From Streptococcus suis (lineage in GTDB: Bacteria > Bacillota > Bacilli > Lactobacillales > Streptococcaceae), in assembly GCF_002964045.1 (NCBI RefSeq), contig NZ_POPB01000146.1, positions 1 to 37,767 of the forward strand: DNA of 37,767 nucleotides. The letters run 5' to 3'. Made by a program: the position numbers and the translations under genes. Below the pieces are notes generated by a model. That model made no database searches. It was not told the DNA's origin and was given only the letters and a program-made list of their open reading frames with translations. Each line of letters opens with the position of its first letter. Positions within the stretch are counted from its first letter, which is position 1. This document shows positions 6,322-14,484 of the stretch, in pieces.

Positions 6322-6347
6322 GAAAAAGCGTATCAATTTGACACGCT
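6322..6347 (-). terminator. Strong hairpin with minus-strand T tract
   Basis: AGCGT-a-TCAA-t-TTGA-c-ACGCT is a nearly perfect palindrome (6327-6347), flanked on its left by AAAAA, which reads as a T tract on the minus strand. It would stop leftward transcription into the satellite. No minus-strand gene was found between here and 6928, so it probably insulates the element. Confidence 0.45.
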
Positions 6348-6512
6348 AATTCTTGCCTGCTGAACTCATTTTTTTAATTCCCTTTTTAGTTACCCTTTAT
6401 GTTTCCCCTACTTGTCCAAGCGTTTGAAATTTTGACAAAATCGAGGTAAATTTCTATCAGAGTACCCCCTATTTACAGGTACTGAAACATTGCCAGATAA
6501 CTTGAAAAAATA
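6348..6512. other. AT-rich intergenic stretch without recognised content
   Basis: I see no ORF with a ribosome site on either strand. Short minus-strand frames are interrupted and lack starts. It may include the right attachment junction of the satellite, but with no left end or integrase in view no att core can be defined. Confidence 0.4.
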
Positions 6513-6860
6513 AAACAGTCTGGGAGACTGTTTTATCCCCGAGCTAGAATAGCGAGGGCTATAGTAAGAGCAAGTCTGGAAATCTCCAGACTTGTTTTTC
6601 GTAGTACAGTGTACTAATTTATCCCCGAGTTAGAATAACGAGGGTTATAGTAAAAACAAGTCCGAAGATTTTCGGACTTGTTTTCAATGTCTGGGAGACT
6701 GTTTTATCCCCGAGCTAGTATAGCGAGGGTTATAATAAGAACAAGTCCAGTGATTTCTGGACTTGTTTTTCTATGTACGGTGTACTAATTTATTTTCGGG
6801 CTAACAAAGTGAGGGACAAGCAAAACTCTCTAGGGAGTTTTCTTTGCATTGCTATTAATA
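6513..6860 (+). repeat. Four-unit tandem array of structured RNA/terminator modules
   Basis: Anchors CCCC(GAG) lie at 6537, 6623, 6708 and 6794, a period of 85-86 bases. Each unit carries hairpin A (CCCCGAGCTA-GAA-TAGCGAGGG in unit 1), a TTATAGTAA-like spacer and a terminator hairpin with T tract (for example CAAGTCTGGA/TCCAGACTTG). Units 1 and 3 share an upstream GTC-tggga-GAC hairpin; units 2 and 4 share GTAC-GTGTACTAATTTAT, so the array is two 171-base dimers. Unit 2 keeps hairpin A pairing through a compensatory C-G to T-A change, and the terminator stems also covary. Hairpin A holds tandem G-A/A-G mismatches. Unit 4 is degenerate. Confidence 0.85.
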
Positions 6861-6928
6861 AAATGCTATCCTAAAAAGAAATGATACTAGTGTAAGTGTT
6901 CGCATTTTGAATGTAAATGGAGAGTGAA

Positions 6929-7558
6929 ATGATTGAATGCATATTTTTTGATTTGGGATCAACCCTATTAGATAAGGAAGTAGCTTACCGCTATTATATA
7001 AAGAGGTGCGTGAAGAAGTTACTGTTGCTTGGAATAGAGGTTTCTGAGCAATCTTACCGTGAGAAAATAGAAGACTATGCAGATCAAAATCTAGATCCAA
7101 TTGGATCGACTTGGCAATATTTTACCTCGACTGAGCCACGATCTTTATGGACAAATGAGGGTGTTAGGTTGTATCCTGAAACAATAGGTGTTCTAGAGAA
7201 ATTATCTCAAAACTATAGATTAGGGATTGTTGCTAATCAATCTAGTACTGCTAGAGAAATATTGAGAGAGTGGGGGCTGGACTCGTATTTTCAGGTTATT
7301 ATTCTCTCTGAAGAAGTTGGTATACGCAAACCAGATACGAGAATCTTCAAGCTAGCTTTGGAGGAGGCAGGCATTTCAGTGGATAAGGCTGTCTATGTCG
7401 GTGACCGATATGATAATGACATTCTACCCGCAAAATCCTTGGGAATGTACACTATACGAATACTGACAGGTTTTGGAAAGTATGCCAGTGAAAACAATCA
7501 GTTAAAAAGCGACTGGAGTATTACTTCATTGCAAGAGTTGGCAACTATTTTTGGGTAA
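6929..7558 (+). CDS. HAD-superfamily hydrolase (phosphatase-like)
   Basis: This 209-residue HAD hydrolase starts at ATG 6929, just behind GGAGAG, rather than ATG 6917, which has no ribosome site. Motif I is FFDLGSTLLD, so the usual second Asp of DxD is Gly. Motif II is VANQS, motif III RKPDTRIF (Lys), and motif IV VGDRYDNDI with the metal-binding Asp pair. The alpha-helical cap lies between motifs I and II. Substrates of this class are usually small phosphorylated metabolites. A terminator follows. It is the first ordinary chromosomal gene after the phage region. Confidence 0.85.
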   Translation: MIECIFFDLGSTLLDKEVAYRYYIKRCVKKLLLLGIEVSEQSYREKIEDYADQNLDPIGSTWQYFTSTEPRSLWTNEGVRLYPETIGVLEKLSQNYRLGIVANQSSTAREILREWGLDSYFQVIILSEEVGIRKPDTRIFKLALEEAGISVDKAVYVGDRYDNDILPAKSLGMYTIRILTGFGKYASENNQLKSDWSITSLQELATIFG

Positions 7559-7565
7559 ACAAAAA

Positions 7566-7590
7566 AACTAGACTGAAATTCAGCCTAGTT
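7566..7590. terminator. Bidirectional terminator between convergent genes
   Basis: AACTAG-a-CTGAA and TTCAG-c-CTAGTT pair across a tight loop, with A and T tracts on the two sides. It serves both the HAD gene (plus) and the small gene at 7597-7782 (minus). Confidence 0.8.
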
Positions 7591-7596
7591 ATATTT

Positions 7597-7782
7597 TTAG
7601 AACAAGCCTTTAACCTTGTCCAAAAGTCCGTTTACACCTTCAGAACCTGACAACAAGCCTTTTGCTTGCTCTAAGTATTCGCCGAAGTTGTCTTTGTTTT
7701 CTTCGATGAATTGTTTTGCACCGTCAAAGTCTTTGTTTGCGATAAGTTCTTTCACTTGATTAAATAAATCTACTGGATTCAT
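7597..7782 (-). CDS. Small conserved helical protein, 61 residues
   Basis: The peptide begins MNPVDLFNQVKELIANKDFD, continues with acidic helices (AKQFIEENKDNFGEYLEQ) and ends in a glycine-containing segment with DKVKGLF. ATG 7782 is preferred over an upstream GTG because AGGAGG (7791-7796) has correct spacing for it. It looks like a small soluble amphipathic helical protein of the kind often seen as a stress-induced streptococcal ORF. No function is known to me. It lies downstream of, and in the same direction as, the lactonase gene. Confidence 0.7.
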   Translation of the reverse strand: MNPVDLFNQVKELIANKDFDGAKQFIEENKDNFGEYLEQAKGLLSGSEGVNGLLDKVKGLF

Positions 7783-7837
7783 GTAACTCACCTCCTATAG
7801 ATATATTAAACCAAAAATAGAGCGATTTCACAAATAA

Positions 7838-8848
7838 TTAGTCTTCAAAAAATGTTACGCAGACAGATTCAGGAACGTAGAAATCATGGTAAAGTTCTGT
7901 CAATCGACCACTTTCAATGTCCCTTGCAAATACAGTTGCATTGTCAGAGTCTTGGTGGACAACAATCAAATGCTTTTCATCTGGACTTAGAACGAAATCG
8001 CGTGGGATTTTACCATTTGTAGGGATGATCTCAACCAATTCTAGGCTAGCATCTCCAAGCGTTTTGTAGACGGCGATGGAGTCATTTCCACGGTTAGATC
8101 CGTAGACGAATTTCCCATCTTTTGTAATGCGAATAGCAGCTGTGCCATTGAAACCAGTATGATTTTCAGGCAAGGTTGAGATAGTCTGCATTAGTTCAAA
8201 TTGTCCACACCCATCATAAATAAGTACTTCAATGGTCGAATTAAGTTCACAAATGAGATAGGCTATTTTTGCGACAGGATGGAAGACAATGTGACGTGGA
8301 CCGCTTCCGGGTGCTGCTTGATAAGTAGCGACTTTCTCTACTTTTCCTTGGTCGGACACCTTGTAAGTAACAACTTGATCGCAACCTAAATCACAGGTTA
8401 CTAAGAATTTGTCTGGGGTTAAATCGGAAAAGTGGACATGGGCAGATGCTTGGTTTTCATGTGGTCCAGATCCTTCATGTTGAGCTACATCAGCCAATTC
8501 AAGTGAGCCATCTTCTAATCGTTTATAGACTAGAACTTGCCCTTTGTGGTAATTGGCAGCATAAACTAGATTTTTTTCTTCATCAACAGCAACATAGCAG
8601 TGGGGAGCACCGTCGCTGACAACATGGTTTAGTAAGCTAAAATCAGTATCAAAAGCTACAATACCGCCTTGACCATTTTCAGCTCCAACTGAGTAAAGTC
8701 GACCAGCTTTATCAAAGGCAAGATAGGTTGGGTTTGGTTCTTCAGCAACCAATTCTAAGTTACTGAGTTGACCAGTTTCACTATTGAATTGGGCTTTATA
8801 AATCCCTTTTGAATCACGTTTTGTGTAGGTACCGAAATAAACAGTCAT
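7838..8848 (-). CDS. pgl: 6-phosphogluconolactonase (YbhE/YkgB-type beta-propeller)
   Basis: This 336-residue protein of the lactonase family forms a seven-bladed beta-propeller. It opens with YFGTYTKRDSKGIYKAQF and shows repeated propeller elements (LYSVGAENGQGG, GPHENQASAHVHF, GSGPRHIVFHP, FVYGSNRGNDSIAVY). It hydrolyses 6-phosphogluconolactone to 6-phosphogluconate in the oxidative pentose phosphate pathway, in the cytoplasm. The start is backed by AGGAGAT upstream. An extended -10 on the minus strand (TGG-TATAAT, 8886-8878) probably drives it and may also drive the downstream small gene. Confidence 0.88.
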   Translation of the reverse strand: MTVYFGTYTKRDSKGIYKAQFNSETGQLSNLELVAEEPNPTYLAFDKAGRLYSVGAENGQGGIVAFDTDFSLLNHVVSDGAPHCYVAVDEEKNLVYAANYHKGQVLVYKRLEDGSLELADVAQHEGSGPHENQASAHVHFSDLTPDKFLVTCDLGCDQVVTYKVSDQGKVEKVATYQAAPGSGPRHIVFHPVAKIAYLICELNSTIEVLIYDGCGQFELMQTISTLPENHTGFNGTAAIRITKDGKFVYGSNRGNDSIAVYKTLGDASLELVEIIPTNGKIPRDFVLSPDEKHLIVVHQDSDNATVFARDIESGRLTELYHDFYVPESVCVTFFED

Positions 8849-8877
8849 GGCTATCTCCTATGTAAATCATTTTTAAA

Positions 8878-8955
8878 ATTATACCATATTTTTCCTGTAA
8901 AGTCTGAGAAATCTCATAGTTCATTTGTTTCAAATATCTCATTAAATGATACAAT
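8878..8955. promoter_or_regulatory. Divergent promoters between pgl and the AI-2E permease gene
   Basis: On the minus strand TATAAT (8883-8878) is preceded by TGG, an extended -10 for pgl. On the plus strand TGA-TACAAT (8947-8955) is an extended -10 for the permease operon, with a weak TTGTTT upstream. No clear operator dyad is visible between them. Confidence 0.55.
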
Positions 8956-8985
8956 AGAAAAAAAAAAGACTGAGGAGTGCGTGTA

Positions 8986-10152
8986 ATGGATGATCAACAT
9001 CAAAAATTTAGTTTAACATGGTTTTTTCGTTTATTTTTAAACAGCCAAGCAGTAATCTTTTTGTTGGTTACTTTGCTAACTTTTTTGACTATTTTTGTAT
9101 TTAGTAAGATTAGTTTTTTGTTAAGACCCATTGGTAGTTTTTTGGAGATTTTACTCTTACCGATGATTTTAACAGGACTTCTTTATTATCTATTAAATCC
9201 AATGGTTGATTGGATGGAGAAACATAAGATTTCTCGTACAATTGGCATTTCTATTTTATTTGTCCTAATTAGTCTGCTTATTGTTTGGGGGCTGGCTGTA
9301 GCCATTCCTAGTATCCAAGAACAGGTGGTATCTTTTGCACGGAACCTGCCAGCAAATATCCAGAAAATCGAAGGACAGGTAACAGGGCTCTTGCAGGATC
9401 AGCGCTTTGAACAATTTAGACCAACAGCTCTGGAGATGTTAAATAAGGTCAATGATCAGGTCGTTGCCTATGCTCAGAAGTTTTCCTCAAGTGCTGTGAA
9501 TTGGGCAAGTAATTTGATTTCGACTGCATCACAAATTATTGTTGCCGTTCTGATTATGCCTTTTATCCTTTTTTATCTCTTACGTGACGGGCAACATTTG
9601 AATAAACATATTACCCAATATTTACCAACTAAATGGAGAAATCCGATTGGGACGGTTTTGACGGATGTTAACAGCCAGCTAGCAAACTATGTGAGGGGAC
9701 AGGTGACAGTTGCAATCATTGTTGCCCTGATGTTTTCAATCATGTTTTCAATTATCGGTCTTAGCTATCCAGTAACATTGGGGGTGATGGCTGGTTTCCT
9801 CAATCTAATTCCGTATCTTGGTTCATTCTTGGCCATGATTCCAGCAGTTATATTAGGATTAATTGCGGGACCTATTATGCTGATTAAGGTTTTAATTGTT
9901 TTTATGGTGGAACAAACTATTGAAGGGCGATTTGTAACTCCCCTAATCATTGGTTCTTCTTTGAATATTCACCCGATTACCATCTTGTTTGTACTCTTAA
10001 CAGCTGGTCAAATGTATGGAGTTCTTGGGGTGCTTTTGGGGATTCCAATCTATGCATCCATTAAAGTGTTAGTCAAGGCAGTATTTGAGTGGTACAAAGC
10101 AAATAGCCATTTATATGAAGAAGAAAAGAACGAGGTTTTGAATGAACAATAG
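8986..10152 (+). CDS. AI-2E family (PerM/YdiK-type) membrane transporter
   Basis: This 388-residue integral membrane protein starts at ATG 8986 behind GAGGAG. It has the AI-2E/PerM layout: two N-terminal helices, a third with a soluble segment (IEGQVTGLLQDQRFEQFRPT), then a C-terminal cluster of helices including PFILFYLLRDG, GVMAGFLNLIPYLGSFLAMIP and the family motif EGRFVTPLIIGSSLNIHP. Members export small molecules or act as Na+/H+ antiporters; the name AI-2E is historical and the substrate here is unknown. The gene overlaps the TPR gene by 11 bases, so they are co-translated. Confidence 0.88.
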   Translation: MDDQHQKFSLTWFFRLFLNSQAVIFLLVTLLTFLTIFVFSKISFLLRPIGSFLEILLLPMILTGLLYYLLNPMVDWMEKHKISRTIGISILFVLISLLIVWGLAVAIPSIQEQVVSFARNLPANIQKIEGQVTGLLQDQRFEQFRPTALEMLNKVNDQVVAYAQKFSSSAVNWASNLISTASQIIVAVLIMPFILFYLLRDGQHLNKHITQYLPTKWRNPIGTVLTDVNSQLANYVRGQVTVAIIVALMFSIMFSIIGLSYPVTLGVMAGFLNLIPYLGSFLAMIPAVILGLIAGPIMLIKVLIVFMVEQTIEGRFVTPLIIGSSLNIHPITILFVLLTAGQMYGVLGVLLGIPIYASIKVLVKAVFEWYKANSHLYEEEKNEVLNEQ

Positions 10153-11365
10153 TGAAAAAATGTTGTCTTGTTTGGACCAGCAGGATTTAGCCAAGGCAGA
10201 TAAGTATTTCAAGCGCGCCTTGGTGCAAGATGATAGCGAAATGCTTTTGTCCTTGGCAGCCTATTTAGAAGGCATTGGTTTTTTCCCACATGCTAGACAA
10301 ATCTATGAACAGGTCAAAGAAGAATTTCCCGAAGTACTGATCAATCTTGCCCAAATAGCATTTGAAGATGGCTTGGTTGAAGAATCTTTCGGATACTTGG
10401 AGGAAATTTCGGAAGACAGTTCTGTCTATGTGGAAGCCTTGTTGGTCAAGGCGGACCTGTATCAGGCAGAAGGCTTGTCGGATGTGGCGCGTGAAAAATT
10501 GTTAGAAGCAAGTCACTTATCAGATGAACCCATCATTCTCTTTGGCTTAGCAGAATTGGATATGGAACTGGAGCTTTTTAATGAGGCTATTTCCTATTAT
10601 GCCCAGCTGGATAATCGTGAAATCTACGAATTAACGGGAGTTTCTACCTATCAGCGAATTGGTATTGCCTATGCAAGTTTGGGGAAATTTGAAGCAGCCA
10701 TTGAATTTTTGGAAAAGGCTGTTGAGTTGGAATACGATGATCAGACTGTTTTTGAATTGGCTGCTCTGCTATTTGAACGAGAAGAATACCAAAAGGCCAA
10801 TCTCTACTTCAAGCAACTGGATACCATCAATCCTGATTTTGAGGGCTATGAATATGCCTATGCCCAATCTCTCCATGCAGAGCATAAGATTGAAGAAGCC
10901 TTGGTTATGACTCAAAAAGGCCTGGCAAAAAATGACTTTGATGCCAATCTCTTGCTCCAGGCTTCTCAGTATGCCTATGAATTGCATGACGAGGCGAGGG
11001 CAGAAGATTATCTTCTACGGGCAAAAGAGGTAGCAGATGATAGTAACGAACTAGCTCTGCGCTTGTCCAATCTGTATCTTGAGCAGGAACGATTTGAAGA
11101 GGTTGTGGCTTTATTTGATGAAGAGGTAGAAAACGTTCTAGCTCGCTGGAATGTGGCCAAAGCCTATCAAGCTCTAGAAAGAGATGATGAAGCTATTGAG
11201 CTTTACGATGAATTGGCTGGAGAATTGGCTGAGAATCCTGAATTTTTGGCTGATTACGTAGCGGTTTTACATCAACTTGGTCGTTTGGATGAGGCAAGAG
11301 AGCAAGCTAGTCGTTATATCCAATTGGTGCCAGACGATTTAGCCATGCAAGAATTTTTGAATTAA
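10142..11365 (+). CDS. Tetratricopeptide repeat protein
   Basis: This acidic, soluble 407-residue protein is built of consecutive TPR units, seen as recurring patterns such as AYASLGKFEAAIEFLEKAVEL, ALLFEREEYQKANLYFKQL and YQALERDDEAIELYDELA. TPR arrays bind protein partners and have no catalytic centre. The start overlaps the stop region of the permease gene, with GAGG a few bases upstream. Conserved single-copy TPR proteins of this type in streptococci resemble LapB/YrrB-like scaffold proteins; the partner is unknown. aldB follows after 9 bases, so the three genes form one operon. Confidence 0.88.
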   Translation: MNNSEKMLSCLDQQDLAKADKYFKRALVQDDSEMLLSLAAYLEGIGFFPHARQIYEQVKEEFPEVLINLAQIAFEDGLVEESFGYLEEISEDSSVYVEALLVKADLYQAEGLSDVAREKLLEASHLSDEPIILFGLAELDMELELFNEAISYYAQLDNREIYELTGVSTYQRIGIAYASLGKFEAAIEFLEKAVELEYDDQTVFELAALLFEREEYQKANLYFKQLDTINPDFEGYEYAYAQSLHAEHKIEEALVMTQKGLAKNDFDANLLLQASQYAYELHDEARAEDYLLRAKEVADDSNELALRLSNLYLEQERFEEVVALFDEEVENVLARWNVAKAYQALERDDEAIELYDELAGELAENPEFLADYVAVLHQLGRLDEAREQASRYIQLVPDDLAMQEFLN

Positions 11366-11374
11366 GAGTAGGTT

Positions 11375-12091
11375 ATGCAAGTAAATCGATTATTTCAATA
11401 CAATACCTTAGGTGCCTTAATGGCAGGACTTTACGGAGGATCTTTGACAGTTGGTGAATTGTTGGAACATGGTGATTTGGGCTTGGGAACCCTGGATTCC
11501 ATTGACGGCGAGCTGATTGTCTTGGATGGAAAGGCCTATCAGGCCAAGGGAGCAGGGGAAAAACCAGAAGTGGTTGAAGTTCCTGCTGATATGAAGGTTC
11601 CCTATGCAGCGGTTATTTTTCACGAAGCAGAAGTCATTTTCAAACAGCGCTTTGAAATGACCAGCGAGGAATTGCATCAGCGAATTGAATCCTATTATGA
11701 TGGGGAAAATCTCTTTCGCTCCATCAAAATCAAGGGAACGTTTGCTCGGATGCATGTCCGCATGATTCCCAAGTCGGCTTCGGATGTTCGTTTTGCGGAA
11801 GTGGCAAGTCGCCAGCCTGAGTATACCGCTGAGAATATTTCAGGTACCATTGTTGGTATTTGGACGCCAGAGATTTTCCATGGTGTCAGTGTGGCTGGCT
11901 ATCATTTGCATTTTATCTCGGATGATTTGACCTTCGGTGGTCATGTCATGGACTATGTTATCTCAGAAGGAATGGTGGAAGTGGGACCAGTAGATCAACT
12001 AGACCAACGTTTCCCTGTTCAAGACCGCCAGTATCTTTTCGCTAAGTTCAACGCTAAGGAAGTTAGAGAAGATATTGATAAGGCGGAGTGA
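11375..12091 (+). CDS. aldB: Alpha-acetolactate decarboxylase
   Basis: This 238-residue enzyme converts 2-acetolactate to acetoin, diverting pyruvate overflow to a neutral product and balancing branched-chain amino acid synthesis. Family features are an N-terminal FQYNTLGALMAGLYGG, the GDLGLGTLDSIDGELIVLDG segment, and the zinc-binding histidines in GYHLHFIS and GGHVMDY, with the catalytic glutamate and arginine regions in between. The start is behind a weak GAGTAGG. It is the last gene of the permease-TPR-aldB operon and converges on rqcH, sharing a bidirectional terminator. Confidence 0.93.
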   Translation: MQVNRLFQYNTLGALMAGLYGGSLTVGELLEHGDLGLGTLDSIDGELIVLDGKAYQAKGAGEKPEVVEVPADMKVPYAAVIFHEAEVIFKQRFEMTSEELHQRIESYYDGENLFRSIKIKGTFARMHVRMIPKSASDVRFAEVASRQPEYTAENISGTIVGIWTPEIFHGVSVAGYHLHFISDDLTFGGHVMDYVISEGMVEVGPVDQLDQRFPVQDRQYLFAKFNAKEVREDIDKAE

Positions 12092-12103
12092 TTTCAATAC
12101 AGA

Positions 12104-12134
12104 AAAATCCATGAATTAGATTTTCATGGATTTT
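12104..12134. terminator. Bidirectional terminator between aldB and rqcH
   Basis: AAAATCCATGAA (12104-12115) pairs perfectly with TTCATGGATTTT (12123-12134). T tracts follow on the plus strand and, by the A tract, on the minus strand. The last codons of rqcH lie within the stem. Confidence 0.85.
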
Positions 12135-13774
12135 ATTTTGTCTTCAGTTGGGGTGACACGAAGGGTCTTCTGACCGCGGTAGGTCACAAATCCTGGCTTG
12201 CCACCTGTTGGTTTGTGCAGTTTCTTAGCTTCAATCATATCCACTTGGACCAAGTTAGAATGCCTTGCCTTGGAGAAATAGGCGGCTAACTCCGCCGCAT
12301 CGGTCTTGACCTCGTCGCTTGGGTCCAAGTTGTCTGTGATGATCACGTGACTGCCTGGAATGTCTTTGGCATGGAACCAGAGTTCGCCTTTTTTGGCCAT
12401 TTTGAAGGTCAACTCATCATTTTGCAGGTTATTTTTTCCAACCAGAATAATGGTTTTCCCGTCCGTCGCCAAGTATCGCTCAGGTTTCTGACGCTTATGG
12501 ATTTTCTCACGATGACGGCGTTTGAGGTAGCCTGTTTCAATCAGCTCCTCACGGATTTCATCAATTTCAGCCAGACTAGCCTGTCCCAGCATGGTATCAA
12601 CGGACTCCAGATAGACAATGGTTGCCTTGGTTTCCTCAATCAAGTTGGTCAGGTGCTTGACCGCCTCCTTGAGTTTCTGGTACTTCTTGAAGTACCGTTG
12701 GGCATTCTGACTAGGAGTCAAAGCCACATCCAACTCAATCTCTAGCTCCTCGCCCGTATAGTAGTTGTCTAAGGTCACACTAGCCTGGTCATTTGGCACT
12801 TGATGCAGATAGGTGGTCAAGAGCTCGCCCTTTTGTCGCACCAACTCCGCCGTCTCCGTATCCGCCAATTCCTGCTCCTGCTTGACCAGTTTCTTGCGAT
12901 TTTTCTCCAGCTCACTGGCCACCCGCTTGATCAGCTCATTGGCCTGCTGGGCCACCCGGTCCCGCTCCGCCTTGTCCTGATAATAGAAGTCCAGCAGACT
13001 GCTCAGACTCTCAAAGTGTGGCTGGTTTTCAGGGCTATTGGCAAATGGCAGAGCAGCATAGGATTTGTCTGTCAGGCTAGGCTGTGTAGCTTGGTCAAAA
13101 AAGGCACGGAAGTTCTTGAGGCGGTCTATCTGCAAGTGACTGGCTAGTTCAGAAGCCGTATCCCGTCCCAAACCTTGAAAAAACTGTTGGAGATTTTTTG
13201 GACTCAGTTCCTGAGTCGATAATATTTCAAACAATTTCTCATCAGACACCGTATAAGGATTGAGAGAATGCGTCTCCGGTGGACGAATATAGGTGGAACC
13301 TGGCAAGATGGTTCGGTAGGAATTTTGCGAGAAACCAACGTGCTTGATAGCTTCGATAATCCGCTGCTCAGACTTGTCTACCAAGATGATATTACTGTGC
13401 TTGCCCATGATTTCTACCATCAAGGTAGCTTGGATATGGTCGCCAATCTCGTCCTTGTTGGACACCGAAAACTCTAAGATGCGGTCATTGTCCAGCTGAC
13501 GAATGTCTTCGATAATGGCACCTTGTAAGTATTTTCGTAAAATCATGGTAAAGGTATTGGGCACCTTGGGATTGGTAAAGTCCGACTGGGTCAGCTGAAC
13601 CCGCCCGAAAATCGAATGGGCGGATAGGAGCAGCTTATGGCTCTGACGGTTGCTGCGGATGTTGAGGACAATCTCCTGTTCAAAGGGCTGGTTGATTTTC
13701 TGAATCCGTCCACCTTCTAAATTGGCCTTTAACTCAGCCGTCATATAATGTAAAAAAAATCCGTCAAAAGACAT
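12116..13774 (-). CDS. rqcH: RqcH/NFACT protein; fibronectin-binding protein FBPS
   Basis: This 552-residue NFACT protein starts MSFDGFFLHYMTAEL (NFACT-N). The DR pair at residues 97-98 (NDRILEF) is the pair needed for alanine tailing in RqcH proteins. A helix-hairpin-helix and long coiled coil follow (about 260-400), then the C-terminal NFACT-R domain (ELWFHAKDIPGSHVII). In bacteria it binds stalled 50S-peptidyl-tRNA and adds alanine tails to mark nascent chains. In streptococci the same protein was described as a surface fibronectin/fibrinogen adhesin (PavA, FBP54, FBPS). The gene looks richer in G and C than its neighbours. A minus-strand -10 (TATACT, near 13814-13809) lies upstream. Confidence 0.93.
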   Translation of the reverse strand: MSFDGFFLHYMTAELKANLEGGRIQKINQPFEQEIVLNIRSNRQSHKLLLSAHSIFGRVQLTQSDFTNPKVPNTFTMILRKYLQGAIIEDIRQLDNDRILEFSVSNKDEIGDHIQATLMVEIMGKHSNIILVDKSEQRIIEAIKHVGFSQNSYRTILPGSTYIRPPETHSLNPYTVSDEKLFEILSTQELSPKNLQQFFQGLGRDTASELASHLQIDRLKNFRAFFDQATQPSLTDKSYAALPFANSPENQPHFESLSSLLDFYYQDKAERDRVAQQANELIKRVASELEKNRKKLVKQEQELADTETAELVRQKGELLTTYLHQVPNDQASVTLDNYYTGEELEIELDVALTPSQNAQRYFKKYQKLKEAVKHLTNLIEETKATIVYLESVDTMLGQASLAEIDEIREELIETGYLKRRHREKIHKRQKPERYLATDGKTIILVGKNNLQNDELTFKMAKKGELWFHAKDIPGSHVIITDNLDPSDEVKTDAAELAAYFSKARHSNLVQVDMIEAKKLHKPTGGKPGFVTYRGQKTLRVTPTEDKIKSMKI

Positions 13775-13891
13775 GGTTTTCCTCTTTCTAATAGCTATAA
13801 CTCAGTCTAGTATATCATATTTTGATGTTTTTTGATGAGACTGGTAGTCCCTACTGACAGAAAAAGTTTTCAGAAAATTTAATCAAAAGTA

Positions 13892-13920
13892 TTGACAAAG
13901 ACTGATGGATGCCGTATAAT
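13892..13920 (+). promoter_or_regulatory. Promoter of the trpXYZ operon
   Basis: TTGACA (13892-13897), a 17-base spacer and TATAAT (13915-13920): a consensus sigma-A promoter. Strong unregulated initiation is expected because control is exerted downstream by the T-box. Confidence 0.9.
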
Positions 13921-13925
13921 CGTCT

Positions 13926-14321
13926 GTAATCAGAAGAAGTAGTAAAGCAGAAGTCTTCAGGGAGCCTGTGGTACTGAGAACGGGTGGCGGAGTTTTATGA
14001 AATGGGCTGATGTGCATTTATGTCTATTTTATGACGTCGTTAGTCGGTCTCGCCGTACCACCAGTACTGCCTTCACCCGACTGCCTAGTCCTAAAATGCC
14101 CTAAATTCACAAGGATTGTTTGGTATGACTTACTTTGAAACCAGCCAAAACAATCACGCAAATGAACTTAAAACAATGATAGTTCGGTCCGCACACCTTA
14201 CAGTGCAACTCCTTGTTAGAGGAGATGAGATATGGGAGGATTCTAGACAATTCCCATAAGTGAGGTGGCACCGTGTCATTGACGCCCTCGCGTACTGTTT
14301 TTCAGTATGTGGGGGCTTTTT
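13926..14321 (+). promoter_or_regulatory. Tryptophan T-box riboswitch with terminator
   Basis: The leader has the T-box layout. Stem I includes the distal AGGGAGCC...GAGAACGGGTGG elements. The specifier region ATGAAATGGGCTGA places codon TGG (14003-14005), tryptophan. The T-box sequence AAGTGAGGTGGCACCGTG lies at 14258-14275. The terminator stem GCCCTCGCGTACTG/CAGTATGTGGGGGC (14284-14316) is followed by five T. Uncharged tRNA-Trp should pair with the specifier and the T-box bulge, stabilise the antiterminator and allow transcription of trpXYZ when tryptophan is scarce. Confidence 0.93.
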
Positions 14322-14411
14322 CCTTGTCTTTGTAGACTGTTGTTCAATTGAAAAAACGGTATGCAGATAATGACATTCTACTTTGACTATGGTAGATAAT
14401 ACGAGGTAATC

Positions 14412-14456
14412 ATGATGAAACGATGGCGATGGTGGAATAGTATACTGATGATGTAG
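14412..14456 (+). CDS. Trp-rich leader peptide between T-box and trpX
   Basis: After GAGG (14403-14406), an ATG-ATG opens a 14-residue ORF, MMKRWRWWNSILMM, with Trp codons at 14424-14426, 14430-14432 and 14433-14435. It lies downstream of the T-box terminator and stops 15 bases before the trpX ribosome site. Three Trp codons in 14 is far above chance. It resembles the rtpLP leader of Bacillus subtilis rtpA, where ribosome stalling at Trp codons frees the downstream start site. A second, translational layer of tryptophan control is inferred. Confidence 0.7.
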   Translation: MMKRWRWWNSILMM

Positions 14457-14484
14457 GATTTGTTTATTAAAAAGGAGAAATGAT

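Noticed and set aside
6348..6512. Remnant of an integrase gene on the minus strand
   Set aside because: Short open stretches were read by eye, but they contain stops, have no start and show no tyrosine-recombinase catalytic motif.
6513..6860. CRISPR array
   Set aside because: The period is about 86 bases with internal hairpins and terminators. There are no short repeats separated by unique spacers and no cas genes.
12347..13477. Plus-strand ORFs inside rqcH
   Set aside because: They lie opposite a well-recognised full-length gene, have no ribosome sites and give low-complexity Leu/Gln-rich translations.
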